Shown here one piece after another: positions 47,510-55,946 of a DNA stretch of 64,000 nucleotides (positions are counted from its first letter, which is position 1; each line of letters starts with the position of its first letter). This DNA comes from DATAGF01 sp963834875 (GTDB lineage Bacteria > Actinomycetota > Thermoleophilia > Miltoncostaeales > Miltoncostaeaceae), in the NCBI GenBank assembly GCA_963834875.1, contig CAWIDG010000002.1, positions 124,001 through 188,000 of the forward strand. The letters run 5' to 3'. Below the pieces are notes generated by a model. The model worked only from the letters and a program-made list of their open reading frames with translations, did no database searches and was not told where the DNA came from. A program made the position numbers and the translations under genes.

Positions 47510-48387
47510 GCAGGGTCCTCGAGGACCACCGCGGGCCGGAGGCCCGAGTCCCCCGGCCTGGCGACGGCCACGAGCCGGCCGTCGGCGGCGAGCAGCGCCA
47601 CCGCGTCCCCACCGGGCGCCTCGCCTGCCGGGATCGGGCGGCCGTGGACGACCTGGGCGAGCTCGCCCGCGCTCAGGACGCGCGAGGGGAGGTGAGCGAG
47701 ACCGCGCCCGGGGTCCAGCCCGGCGCCGGAGCCGACCTCGTCCGGCGCCACGGCGTCCCGCACCGACAGCGAGCCGACCGCGGTGCGCCGCAGCGCGGTG
47801 AGGTACGCCCCGCACCCGAGGCGCTCGCCGATGTCGGTGGCGAGCCGCCGGACGTAGGTGCCGGCGGAGCACCTCACCTCCAGCGTCACGACCCCCTCGC
47901 CGTGGTCCTCGACCACCCCCAGGCCGTGGATCTCGATCTCGCGCTCCGGCCCGTCCACCTCCTCGCCCCGGCGCGCCCGCCGGTAGAGGCGCTCTCCGCC
48001 GACCTTGACGGCCGCGTGGGGGGGCACCCGCTGGACCTGGCGGCCGGTGAACGCCGGCAGGGCGTCGCCGATCGCCGCGGCGGTCGCGGGCTCGCCGGCC
48101 GGCTCCACCGGGCCCTCAGGGTCCCCCGTCGCGGACGTGAATCCCGTGCGGACCGTGGCGAGGTAGGTCTTGTCGAGGGCGGTCAGGTAGGCCGCGAGGC
48201 GCGTCGCGCGCCCCACGAGCACCACCAGCAGGCCGGTGGCGAAGGGGTCGAGCGTCCCGGTGTGCCCGACCTTCGTGCCGCGGCCCAGGCGGCGGCGGAT
48301 GCCCAGGACGACGTCGTGCGACGTCGGGCCAGGGGGCTTGTCGACGAGCCAGAGGGCGGGCCGCACCGCGGCAGCCGCCTCAGCCAT
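47506..48387 (-). CDS. truB: tRNA pseudouridine(55) synthase
   Basis: Forms pseudouridine 55 in the T-loop of tRNAs. About 293 residues. The motif with catalytic Asp is GHTGTLDPFATGLL; the substrate-specific KVGHTGT and CSAGTYVRRLATDIG are present. A C-terminal PUA-like part follows. An ATG three codons earlier (48396) is an alternative start; both overlap the nrnA stop. Confidence 0.95.
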   Translation of the reverse strand: MAEAAAAVRPALWLVDKPPGPTSHDVVLGIRRRLGRGTKVGHTGTLDPFATGLLVVLVGRATRLAAYLTALDKTYLATVRTGFTSATGDPEGPVEPAGEPATAAAIGDALPAFTGRQVQRVPPHAAVKVGGERLYRRARRGEEVDGPEREIEIHGLGVVEDHGEGVVTLEVRCSAGTYVRRLATDIGERLGCGAYLTALRRTAVGSLSVRDAVAPDEVGSGAGLDPGRGLAHLPSRVLSAGELAQVVHGRPIPAGEAPGGDAVALLAADGRLVAVARPGDSGLRPAVVLEDPA

Positions 48388-49393
48388 CGGCCCCATCGCG
48401 GTCGAGGCGCGCCTCGAGCTCTCGTCCGATCCACTCCAACAGCTCGTCCGGATCGCGCCGCGTGCTGAAGCCGGCCGCGGCGCGGTGGCCTCCGCCCCCC
48501 TCCTGGCGGGCGATCTCAGAGACGTCCAGGGCCGGGTCCGCGCTGCGCAGCGAGGCCCGCCAGGCGCCGTCCGGGCCCGCCTCGCGCACGAAGGCGGCGG
48601 CCCTGACGCCCCGGACGCCGCGCAGGATCTCGACGATCCCCTCGGTGTCGTCGCCGCCGACGGCCGCGAAGTCCTCGCGCGTCAGCACCGAGCCCAGGGC
48701 CCGGCCGCCGGCGAGCGGCCGGGCCCGCTCGAGGGCCCGCCCGGTGAGCAGGAGGCGGTCGAGCGGCTGCTCCTCGTACAGCCGGCGCGACATCTCGGAG
48801 GGGTCGACGCCGGCCTCGATCAGCGACGCTGCCGTGCGATGCGCGTCCGGACCCGTGTTCGCGTAGCCGAAGCGGCCGGTGTCGGTGACCAGGCCCACGT
48901 AGAGGGGCGCGGCGACGTCCGCCGTCAGGGGCCAGCCGGCGGCGGCGATCACGCCCACGATCACCTCGGCGGTGCTGGAGGCGTGCGGCTCGACCAGGTT
49001 CAGGTCGCCGAAGCGCGTGTTGTCGTGGTGGTGGTCGATGTTGACCACCAGGCGCGCGCCCTCGTGCAGGGGCTCGTGCCAGAGCCGGCGCTCGCTCGCG
49101 CAGTCGACCGCCACGAGCACCCGGCCGGCCAGGTCGTCGGGCGGCGCCGGCGCGATGGGCTCGTCGCCGGCGAGCAGGAAGGCGAGGTCGCTGGGGACCG
49201 GCTCCGGGTCGGGGTGGGCGAGCACGACGTCCTGGCCGGCCGCGCGCAGCGCCCGCGCCAGTCCCAGCATCGACCCGATCGCGTCGCCGTCGGGGTTGTG
49301 GTGGGACGTGACCAGGAGCCGCTCGCCCGGGCGGCCGAGGACGTCCGCCACGTCGGCCCGGGAGGCGTCCCGCCTGGCGGCGACCCGGCTCAC
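48380..49393 (-). CDS. nrnA: DHH-family phosphoesterase: oligoribonuclease/pAp phosphatase NrnA
   Basis: Degrades nano-RNAs and dephosphorylates 3'-phosphoadenosine 5'-phosphate. 337 residues, intact. The DHH motifs are TSHHNPDGDAIGSMLGLARA, VAVDCASE, NIDHHHDNTRFGDLNLV and VTDTGRFGYANT; the DHHA1 domain ends with GGGGHRAAAGFST. GTG start overlapping rbfA's stop (GTGA). Confidence 0.93.
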   Translation of the reverse strand: MSRVAARRDASRADVADVLGRPGERLLVTSHHNPDGDAIGSMLGLARALRAAGQDVVLAHPDPEPVPSDLAFLLAGDEPIAPAPPDDLAGRVLVAVDCASERRLWHEPLHEGARLVVNIDHHHDNTRFGDLNLVEPHASSTAEVIVGVIAAAGWPLTADVAAPLYVGLVTDTGRFGYANTGPDAHRTAASLIEAGVDPSEMSRRLYEEQPLDRLLLTGRALERARPLAGGRALGSVLTREDFAAVGGDDTEGIVEILRGVRGVRAAAFVREAGPDGAWRASLRSADPALDVSEIARQEGGGGHRAAAGFSTRRDPDELLEWIGRELEARLDRDGADG

Positions 49394-49764
49394 GCGTCAT
49401 CCCCCCCGCCCCGGCCGTCCGTGACCTCGTCGATCAGCTTCGTCAGCCGGGCGGCGTCCTGCTCGGTCGAGTCGTAGTGGAAGGTGAGCTGCGGCGTGTG
49501 GCGGGACCGCAGCTCGGCCGCGACCCGGGCCTGCAGCAGGCCTCGCGCCGACTCGAGCGCCGCGAGGCTGGCCTGCCGGTCGCGCGAGCGCAGGGTGCTG
49601 AACCAGACCTTCGCCTCCCGCGTGTCCTGGGTCGCCTCGACGCGTGTGATGGTGACGAAGCCGAGACGCGGGTCGGACACGTCCCGCGCCACCGTCTCGG
49701 CCAGCACCTGGCGAAGGGCGGTGTCCACCCGCCGCATGCGGGTGGTGCGCTCACGCCGCGCCAC
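49390..49764 (-). CDS. rbfA: 30S ribosome-binding factor
   Basis: Late 30S assembly factor, 124 residues. KH-like fold with RMRRVDTALRQVLAETVARD at the N-terminus, DPRLGFVTITRVEATQDTRE and FHYDSTEQDAARLTKLIDEV. GTG start just after the DUF503 stop. Standard place after infB/DUF503 in actinobacteria. Confidence 0.93.
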   Translation of the reverse strand: MARRERTTRMRRVDTALRQVLAETVARDVSDPRLGFVTITRVEATQDTREAKVWFSTLRSRDRQASLAALESARGLLQARVAAELRSRHTPQLTFHYDSTEQDAARLTKLIDEVTDGRGGGDDA

Positions 49765-49766
49765 GA

Positions 49767-50093
49767 TCAGCCAGCCCAGCGCCCGGCCTGGTCGCCGGAG
49801 ACCGCGATCAGCTCGCGCGCCTCGTCGACGACCTGGAACGCCTCGTCCGAGTGGAGGAAGCGCGACGCCTGGAGCAGGCGCTCGTCGGTCTCCCCCGCCT
49901 CGCGGCCGACGATGGCCAGCGTGAGCCGCGACCGCTGCCAGAGGTCGTGATGGTCCACCTCGGCGACGGCGCAGGAGAAGCGCTTGGCGAGCGCGCTCTT
50001 GAGGCGCAGGAGCTCCTTGCGCTTGGTCTTGAGCGACGCGCCCTCTGGCAGGTGCAGGTCGACGGTCAGGACCCCGACGTGACCGCACTCCAC
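49767..50093 (-). CDS. DUF503 family protein
   Basis: 108 residues, ferredoxin-like fold family of unknown function, commonly between infB and rbfA. Recognisable by VGVLTVDLHLPEGASLKTKR and FSCAVAEVDHHDLWQRSRLT. It is likely a ribosome-maturation-linked protein by context only. GTG start 17 bases after the infB stop. Confidence 0.88.
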   Translation of the reverse strand: MECGHVGVLTVDLHLPEGASLKTKRKELLRLKSALAKRFSCAVAEVDHHDLWQRSRLTLAIVGREAGETDERLLQASRFLHSDEAFQVVDEARELIAVSGDQAGRWAG

Positions 50094-50109
50094 CCCGGGT
50101 GACCGCCGG

Positions 50110-52842
50110 CTACTCGGCCGCCGCCGGGGCCGGCGAGGACTCCGCGGCCGGCGCGGCGGTCGCGGCCTGGGACGTGCGCGCCACCTCGCGCAGCTCGTAT
50201 GCCTCGATCTGGTCGCCCTCCTTGACGTCGTTGTAGTCCTCGATCAGGAGGCCGCACTCGAATCCCGCACCGACCTCGCGGGCATCCTCGTTGAAGCGCC
50301 GCAGGGAGGCGACGCGCCCCTCGTGGACGACCGTCCCCTCGCGGACGAGGCGGACGTTGGAGCTGCGCCGCACGAGGCCCTCCACGACGTAGCAGCCCGC
50401 GATGGTCCCGACGCGGCTCGCGCGGAAGGTCGCCCGCACCTCGAGCTCGCCGATCACGTCCTCGACGATGTCCGGCTCGAGCAGGCCCACCAGTGCGTCG
50501 CGGACGTCCTCGATGGCCCGGTAGATGACGCGGTAGGTGCGGATGTCCACGCCCTCGCGGTCGGCGAGGCCCTTGGCCTCGGGCCGCGGACGCACGTTGA
50601 AGCCGATGATGATGGCCTGGGAGGCCGACGCCAGCATGACGTCCGACTCGTTGATCGCCCCGACGCCCGTGTGGATGACCCGCAGCCGCACCTCCGTCTG
50701 CTCGACCCGCTCGAGGGCGTCCACCAGGGCGCCGACCGAGCCCTGGACGTCGCCCTTGATGATGATGTTCAGCTCCTTCAGGCCGCCCTCGCGGATCCGC
50801 GCGAAGACGTCGTCGAGCGAGACGGGCCGGCGGTTCGCGAGCTCCTCGGCCCGCAGCCGCTGGCTGCGCTCGGCCGCGCGCTGGCGCGCCTCGCGCTCGT
50901 TCGCGACGGCCCGGAAGCGCTCGCCGGCGTCGACGACGCCGCCGAGGCCGAGCACCTCGACGGGGACCGACGGCCCGGCCTGGGGGAGCGGGCTCCCCTT
51001 GTAGTCGCTCATCGCCCGGACGCGCCCGAAGACGTCCCCGGCCACGATCACGTCCCCGACGTGGAGCGTGCCGCGCTGGATCAGCAGCGTGGCCACCGGC
51101 CCGCGGCCGGGGTCGAGGCGCGACTCGATGACCGTCCCCGAGCCCTCCGGCTTGGGGTTGGCCTTCGGCTCGGCGTCGGCGTCGGCCACCAGCAGGACCG
51201 TCTCGAGCAGCGCGTCGATCCCGGTGCCCTCGACCGCCGACACGTTGACGAACTCGTGCGAGCCGCCCCAGTCGGAGGGGATGACCTCGCGCTGCGAGAG
51301 CTCCTGCCGCACGCGGTCCGGGTTCGCGTCCGCCTTGTCGATCTTGTTGACGGCCACCATGAAGGGCACCTCGGCGGCGCGCGCGTGGTCGATGGCCTCG
51401 ACCGTCTGCGGCATGACCCCGTCGTCGGCGGCCACCACGATGACCGCGACGTCGGTGATCTTCGCGCCGCGGGCGCGCATGGCCGTGAAGGCCTCGTGGC
51501 CCGGCGTGTCGAGGAAGGTGATCTCGCGCCCGTCGTGGCGGACCTGGTACGCGCCGATGTGCTGGGTGATGCCGCCGGCCTCGCCGGCCGCGACCTCGGT
51601 GGAGCGGATGGCGTCGAGCAGCGAGGTCTTGCCGTGGTCAACGTGGCCCATCACCGCGACCACGGGCGCCCGGGAGACGAGGTCCTCCGCGGCGTCGTCG
51701 TACTCCTCGGGCCGCTCGGCCTCCTCCTCCGCGTGCACGATGGTCACCGCCCGCTCCAGGTCGGCGGCGATCGAGCTCGATGGCCTCGTCGGAGAGCGAT
51801 TGGGTGATCGTGGCCATCTCGCCCAGGCCCATGAGGGTCTTGATGATCTCGGCCGTGGAGACGCCCAGCAGCTCGGCGAGATCCTTGACCGTCGCCCCGG
51901 AGGGCACCTCGACGGGCGGGAGCTCGACGGGCGCGACGGGCGCGGCCGGCTTCTCCTCGGTTCGCGGGGGCCGCTGGCGCCGGTCGCGCCCGGGCGGCGC
52001 TGGGCCGCGCCGGCCGGCCTGGGGGTCGATGACCACGCGCCGGCGCTTGCCGCGGCCGGCCGCGGGGGCGTCGGGGCCCTGGTCGCCCTCGCCGGTCGGG
52101 CGAGCGGGCGCTGCGGGGGCCTCGGCGGCGTCCGCGCGCGCGGGCTCGGGCTCGGGAGCCGGGGGGGGCGGGGCGGCTGGGGGAGCGGGCTCTGCGGCCG
52201 GGGCCTCGGCGGCGGGCGCCGAAGGCGGCTCGGGAGCGGGCGTGGGCTTCGGGGCGGGCTCGGGCTCCGGGGCGGGGGCCTCGGCCGCCGGAGGCTCCGG
52301 AGCGGGGGCCTCGGCCGCCGGCACGGCTCCGGGGCGGGGGCCTCGGCCGCCGGATCGCGGGCGGGCGGCTCCGGGGCGGGGGCCTCGGCCGCCGGGGCGG
52401 GCTCCGGAGCGGGGGCCTCGGCCACCGGCTCGCGGGCGGGCGGCTCCGGCGCGGGCGCCGGCTCGGGCTCGGGCTCGGGCTCGGGAGCGCTCTTCGGCTT
52501 CGCGGCGCGCTTGGGGGCGGGCCGCGGCGTCGCGGCCTGCGGCTCGGCGGACGGCTCCTCGGCGGGCGGGGCCTCCTGACCGGCGGGCTTGGCGGCCTCC
52601 TTGGGCTTGGGCGCCGCGGGCTTGCGCGCGGGGGCGGGCTCGGGCTCCGGGCGGGGCTCGGGCTTGGGGTAGCGGTTGGGGTTGAGGACGTGCAGCGCCT
52701 CGGCCACGTCAACCGTCGAGGAGGCGGTCTTCACGGGCACGCCGGCCCGCTGCAGGCGCTGGAGGACGAGCGAGCTCGGGAGCCCCTCCTCCTTGGCGAT
52801 CTCGTAGATCCTCTTCTTCTGGCTTTCCATCACGTCCCCCAT
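50110..52842 (-). CDS. infB: Translation initiation factor IF-2 (two compensating frame shifts)
   Basis: GTPase that delivers initiator tRNA, about 911 residues. N-terminal IF2_N (KKRIYEIAKEEGLPSSLVLQ), a long Ala/Pro/Glu-rich linker, a second IF2_N (GATVKDLAELLGVSTAEIIK), G1 VMGHVDHGKTSLLDAIR, G3 LDTPGHEAF, G4 NKID, then domains II-IV. The linker leaves the frame near 52325 and the second IF2_N lies in that other frame until about 51775, where the original frame resumes. In the nominal open frame that stretch is meaningless arginine/proline-rich sequence, so two indel errors are very likely. Start ATG 52842 (AGGAGG 4 bases upstream) or 52830. Confidence 0.95.
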   Translation of the reverse strand: MGDVMESQKKRIYEIAKEEGLPSSLVLQRLQRAGVPVKTASSTVDVAEALHVLNPNRYPKPEPRPEPEPAPARKPAAPKPKEAAKPAGQEAPPAEEPSAEPQAATPRPAPKRAAKPKSAPEPEPEPEPAPAPEPPAREPVAEAPAPEPAPAAEAPAPEPPARDPAAEAPAPEPCRRPRPPLRSLRRPRPPPRSPSPPRSPRPLPSRLRRPPPRPRPQSPLPQPPRPPRLPSPSPRARTPPRPPQRPLARPARATRAPTPPRPAAASAGAWSSTPRPAGAAQRRPGATGASGPREPRRSRPRPSRPSSSRPSRCPPGRRSRISPSCWASPRPRSSRPSWAWARWPRSPNRSPTRPSSSIAADLERAVTIVHAEEEAERPEEYDDAAEDLVSRAPVVAVMGHVDHGKTSLLDAIRSTEVAAGEAGGITQHIGAYQVRHDGREITFLDTPGHEAFTAMRARGAKITDVAVIVVAADDGVMPQTVEAIDHARAAEVPFMVAVNKIDKADANPDRVRQELSQREVIPSDWGGSHEFVNVSAVEGTGIDALLETVLLVADADAEPKANPKPEGSGTVIESRLDPGRGPVATLLIQRGTLHVGDVIVAGDVFGRVRAMSDYKGSPLPQAGPSVPVEVLGLGGVVDAGERFRAVANEREARQRAAERSQRLRAEELANRRPVSLDDVFARIREGGLKELNIIIKGDVQGSVGALVDALERVEQTEVRLRVIHTGVGAINESDVMLASASQAIIIGFNVRPRPEAKGLADREGVDIRTYRVIYRAIEDVRDALVGLLEPDIVEDVIGELEVRATFRASRVGTIAGCYVVEGLVRRSSNVRLVREGTVVHEGRVASLRRFNEDAREVGAGFECGLLIEDYNDVKEGDQIEAYELREVARTSQAATAAPAAESSPAPAAAE
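52255..52460 (-). repeat. Tandem Ala-Pro-Glu coding repeats in infB
   Basis: The IF-2 linker holds at least five near-identical units coding AEAPAPEPP (for example around 52270, 52300, 52335, 52380 and 52415). The apparent frame change at 52325 falls inside these repeats, where alignment and assembly errors are most likely. Confidence 0.7.
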
Positions 52843-53123
52843 CCATCCTCCTCGACCGCGCGCCCCAGGGCCGGGTCGATCATGAGCTCCCCCGCCACGC
52901 GCGAGCCACGCTGGAACCCGCGGCGGGCGATGGCCTGCTCGAAGCACCCCCGGGCCTTGCACACGTAGAGCCCCCGGCCCCCCAGGCGGGCGGCGTCGTC
53001 GCGAGCCAGAACGTGGCCCCCGTCGCGCGGAGCCGCCACGAAGCGGGCCAGCGCGGGCTTCTCGCGCCGGGCGCCGCAGCCGAGGCAGCGCCGCTCCGGC
53101 ACGTGTCGGGCGCGTGTCGTCAA
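52830..53123 (-). CDS. ylxR: YlxR (DUF448) RNA-binding-like protein
   Basis: 97 residues. Typical RRCLGCGARREKPALARFVA start, then GGRGLYVCKARGCFEQAIAR, the GRGAY-type loop with conserved cysteines. Known near nusA-infB in most Gram-positive bacteria and linked to RNA binding or RNase P regulation. TTG start with AGGAGG close upstream. Overlaps the infB start. Confidence 0.9.
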   Translation of the reverse strand: MTTRARHVPERRCLGCGARREKPALARFVAAPRDGGHVLARDDAARLGGRGLYVCKARGCFEQAIARRGFQRGSRVAGELMIDPALGRAVEEDGWGT

Positions 53124-53130
53124 CGTCCTC

Positions 53131-54495
53131 CTATCCGCCAGCCTCCTCCTCCGGGGCGTCCCCCGTCGCCGCCACCGCGGCGGGAGCCAGCTCGGCGATC
53201 CGCTCGAACCCCACGTCCGTCCCCGCCTCCTCGATCTCCTCGGCGGTCAGCGGCCGGCCGAGGCTCGTCTCCAGGCCGGCGAGGCGCGAGTGGGCGGGCA
53301 GGGCACAGTAGCGCGTCGGCGGGACCGCGGCGTTCGGGCACCGCTTGCCGGTGCGCAGCATCGCCGCGCAACGCGACACGCCCGCGTCCATCTCGTCCCC
53401 GAACTCGTCGCTCTCCTCCTCGCGGGCGAACGTCGACTCGCTCTTGATGTCGATCCTCCAGCCGGTCAGGCGGGCGGCGAGGCGGGCGTTCATCCCCTCG
53501 CGCCCGATGGCCAGCGAGAGCTGGTCGTCCGGGACGATCACCGTCGCCTGGCGGGCCTCGTCCTCGACGAGGACCTCCCTCACCCGGGCCGGCGACAGCG
53601 CCTTGGCCACGTAGCGGGCGGGCTCCTCGTTGAACGGGATGATGTCGATCTTCTCGCCGCGCAGCTCGCTCACGACCATCCGCACCCGCGACCCGCGGGG
53701 GCCCACGCAGGCGCCCACCGGGTCGACGCCCTGGACGTGCGAGACCACGGCGATCTTCGAGCGCCAGCCGGGCTCGCGGGCGACGCCCCGGATCTCGACG
53801 AGGCCGTCGGCCATCTCCGGGACCTCGAGCTTGAAGAGCTCGCGCACGAGCTGGTCGGAGCGCCGGCTGACGATCACCTGCGGCCCCTTGGTGGAGCTGC
53901 GCACCTCGGTGATGACGGTCTTGACGCGCGCCCCGTGGTCGTAGCGCTCGTTGTGGACCTGCTCGCCCTCGGGCAGCAGCGCCTCGACCCGGCCGAGGTC
54001 CACCAGCGTGTAGCGGGAGTCCGACTGCTGGATGATCCCGGTCACCACGTCGCCGACGCGGTCGACGTACTCCTCGTACATCATCTCCCGCTCGGCCTCG
54101 CGGATCCGCTGCAGGATCACCTGCTTGGCGGTCTGGGCGGCGATGCGGCCGAAGTTGTCCGGGGTGACGTCGATCGCCTGGATCTCGCTGTCCTCGTAGG
54201 CGGCCCAGTCGATGTCCGGGGGAGGCGGCTCGTACTCCTCGGGGTCCACGCCCTCGGGGATCTCCGGCTCCTCGCGCGGCAGCGTCCGCAGCTCCTCGCC
54301 CTCGGGCAGGATGAGCTGGAAGACCCGGATCTCGCCGGTCTCGCGGTCGATGTCCACGCGCGCGAACTCGGCGGCGTCGGGCGTCTTCTTGTACGCCGCC
54401 AGGAGGGCGTCCTCGAGGGCCACGAGGAGGGTCTCGGAGTCGATGCCCTTCTCGCGCTCGATCTGCTTGATGGCCTCGATGATCTCTCGGTTCAC
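53131..54495 (-). CDS. nusA: Transcription termination/antitermination protein NusA with unusual Cys/His tail
   Basis: 454 residues: N-terminal RNA polymerase-binding domain (REIIEAIKQIEREKGIDSET), S1 domain (YEEYVDRVGDVVTGIIQQSD), KH1 (GACVGPRGSRVRMVVSELRG) and KH2 (LAIGREGMNARLAARLTGWR). After KH2 there is no acidic NusA repeat; instead a C376-x9-C386-x10-C397-x4-H402 cluster (RCAAMLRTGKRC, then RYCALPAH) resembles the small TKxGxxC/YCxxH zinc-like module seen in unrelated proteins. A 52-residue acidic tail ends it. GTG start with GAGGGGGA 7 bases upstream. Confidence 0.94.
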   Translation of the reverse strand: MNREIIEAIKQIEREKGIDSETLLVALEDALLAAYKKTPDAAEFARVDIDRETGEIRVFQLILPEGEELRTLPREEPEIPEGVDPEEYEPPPPDIDWAAYEDSEIQAIDVTPDNFGRIAAQTAKQVILQRIREAEREMMYEEYVDRVGDVVTGIIQQSDSRYTLVDLGRVEALLPEGEQVHNERYDHGARVKTVITEVRSSTKGPQVIVSRRSDQLVRELFKLEVPEMADGLVEIRGVAREPGWRSKIAVVSHVQGVDPVGACVGPRGSRVRMVVSELRGEKIDIIPFNEEPARYVAKALSPARVREVLVEDEARQATVIVPDDQLSLAIGREGMNARLAARLTGWRIDIKSESTFAREEESDEFGDEMDAGVSRCAAMLRTGKRCPNAAVPPTRYCALPAHSRLAGLETSLGRPLTAEEIEEAGTDVGFERIAELAPAAVAATGDAPEEEAGG

Positions 54496-54565
54496 CTGTT
54501 CGTCCCCCTCCCGTGCTCGACGGCGTGCGCCCCCCCGGACCGCGCCGCGCCTGCGCGACCGGCGG

Positions 54566-55015
54566 TCATCCCGCCGCCTCCGTGACCTCGAGCGCGCGCG
54601 CACGGCGCACCTCGGAGAGCGGGATCTCCACCTCCGCGTCCCCCAGCGAGAGCCGCAGGGCACGGTCGTCGGCCCCCACCAGGGTACCCGTAAACGACCG
54701 CCGGCCGTCGGCGGCCTCGGCTCGCACCTTCACGCGCCGGCCCACGGCCCGGCGGAAGTGCTCCGGCGTGCGGAGCGGCGGCTCGGGCCCGGGCGACCAG
54801 ACCTCCGCGCCGTAGTCGTCGAGGAGCCCCGCCCGGTCGAGGGCCCTGGTGACGTCCGCGCAGACGCCGTGGTCCACCCCGTCCGGGTGGTCGACGACGA
54901 GCCTCAGGGTGCCGCCCTGGGCGGGCAGCACGCTCAGCTCCAGCAGGTCGACCTCCGGCATGCCCTCCGCCAGGGCGTTGACCACCCGCCGCTCGATGTC
55001 TCCTTGGGCACTCAT
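54566..55015 (-). CDS. rimP: Ribosome maturation factor RimP
   Basis: 30S assembly factor, 149 residues, first gene of the nusA-infB block. DLLELSVLPAQGGTLRLVVD, the VSPGPEPPLRTPEHF-like WSPGPEPPLRTPEHFRRAVG and the C-terminal SH3-like part are typical. ATG with an excellent ribosome binding site (GGAGGAGGT, 8 bases upstream). Confidence 0.93.
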   Translation of the reverse strand: MSAQGDIERRVVNALAEGMPEVDLLELSVLPAQGGTLRLVVDHPDGVDHGVCADVTRALDRAGLLDDYGAEVWSPGPEPPLRTPEHFRRAVGRRVKVRAEAADGRRSFTGTLVGADDRALRLSLGDAEVEIPLSEVRRARALEVTEAAG

Positions 55016-55052
55016 CGGGAATGACCTCCTCCGCCGGCGCCCCCCGCACACG

Positions 55053-55077
55053 AAAAAGGTGGGTTCGTCACCCACCT
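55053..55077 (-). terminator. Intrinsic terminator or attenuator before rimP
   Basis: On the minus strand AGGTGGGT pairs with ACCCACCT around GACGA and is followed by TTTTT. It ends 38 bases before the rimP start. It either stops transcription from the winged-helix gene upstream or attenuates the rimP-nusA-infB operon. Confidence 0.7.
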
Positions 55078-55151
55078 CCCGTCGCCGCCGTTCTTCGTCC
55101 CCTCGCGGGACGTCCACGATAGCACCGGACGGCCGTGCCGTCCGGTGCCGT

Positions 55152-55477
55152 TCAGGCCGCGAACCGCAGCCGCGCTGATCTCCGCCCGCGCTCGCGGCCC
55201 GGTAGGCGTGGCGGGTGCCGCCCCAGCCGACCCGGCCCCAGACCTCGACCCGCTCGACCCTGCCGGCCCCCTCGAGCGCGCGCAGCGCCTCGCGCACGGA
55301 CGACGCCGGCGGCCCGCCGCCCTCGAGCCCGAACGCCAGCCGCCCGCGCAGGTCGTCGGCGCTCCAGAGCACGCCTGGCGACGTGCGCAGCACCGCCTCG
55401 ACCACCTCGGCCAGCTCGCGCGCCGTCCAGCGCCCGTCCGGCCGCGCCCGCTTGAACCCCCGCCTCATAGCCCGCAT
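55152..55477 (-). CDS. Small winged-helix-like protein, unknown function (one apparent frame shift)
   Basis: About 108 residues. A helix-rich N-terminus (RWTARELAEVVEAVLRTSPG) leads into VLWSADDLRGRLAFGLEGGG, SSVREALRALEGAGRVERVE and GGTRHAYRAAS, the pattern of a winged helix with recognition helix and beta wing. The frame must change near 55180 to reach the stop at 55152; in the uncorrected frame it reads through the terminator into rimP. ATG 55477 has GAGGTGG upstream. Divergent from palindrome cluster E; likely a DNA-binding protein, partner unknown. Confidence 0.55.
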
Positions 55478-55598
55478 CGTCCACCTCGCCTCGAAGAAAC
55501 CTCCCGCATACGCGCGATATTGTACCAGATCGAAGGGAACGTTTGTTCGCCGTAGCCGGCCACCACGCCGATCGGGGACGATCGAGGCTGTGCGCGTG

Positions 55599-55935
55599 GG
55601 CCAATTGGCCGTTCCCAGCTTGGCCACTTGGCCGCGGAGCCGCCCTGGGTTTCGTGGAGCCTCGATGCGTTGGCTGCCATCGCCGGCCCCGAGCCCGACC
55701 GGCGGCGCCTACGATGAGCGCAGGGCGGTCGGGCTCGGCGGGCCCGTAGGGCCCGTTCGGGGTTGGTCGGGGCGGTTGACCGCGACCTCGTTTGCGCCAT
55801 TGGCCACTTGGCCGTTGCCCGCTGCCCGCTTGGCCACTTGGCCGCTCTCAGCTTGGCCACTTGACCGCTCTCCGCTTGGCCACTTGGCCGTTGCCCGCTG
55901 GGCCACTTGGCCGCTTGCCGTCGGCCAATCGACGC
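55599..55935. repeat. Phased palindrome array, up to eight 12-bp units at 23-bp period (cluster E)
   Basis: GGCCAATTGGCC at 55599 and GGCCACTTGGCC at 55622 are 23 bp apart. A second run starts at 55802, 55832, 55855, 55878 and 55901, with a degenerate unit near 55923. Steps are 30, 23, 23, 23 and 22 bp; the 30-bp step contains an extra GCCCGCT. Between palindromes are similar 11-bp linkers such as GCTCTCAGCTT and GTTGCCCGCTG. The whole gap 55478-55946 carries no gene. Confidence 0.9.
55668..55755. repeat. CGTTG box and GTA-triloop hairpin inside cluster E
   Basis: CGTTG (about 55668-55672) is followed by a perfect 7-bp stem CGGGCCC/GGGCCCG closed by GTA (55739-55755). It lies between the two palindrome runs. 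It corresponds in order and spacing to the hairpins at 37346 and 46374. Confidence 0.55.
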
Positions 55936-55946
55936 ACGCGTCTGCT

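Noticed and set aside
55599..55935. The 23-bp-period array as a CRISPR
   Set aside because: The repeat core is only 12 bp, the 11-bp linkers resemble one another rather than being unique spacers, and there are no cas genes.
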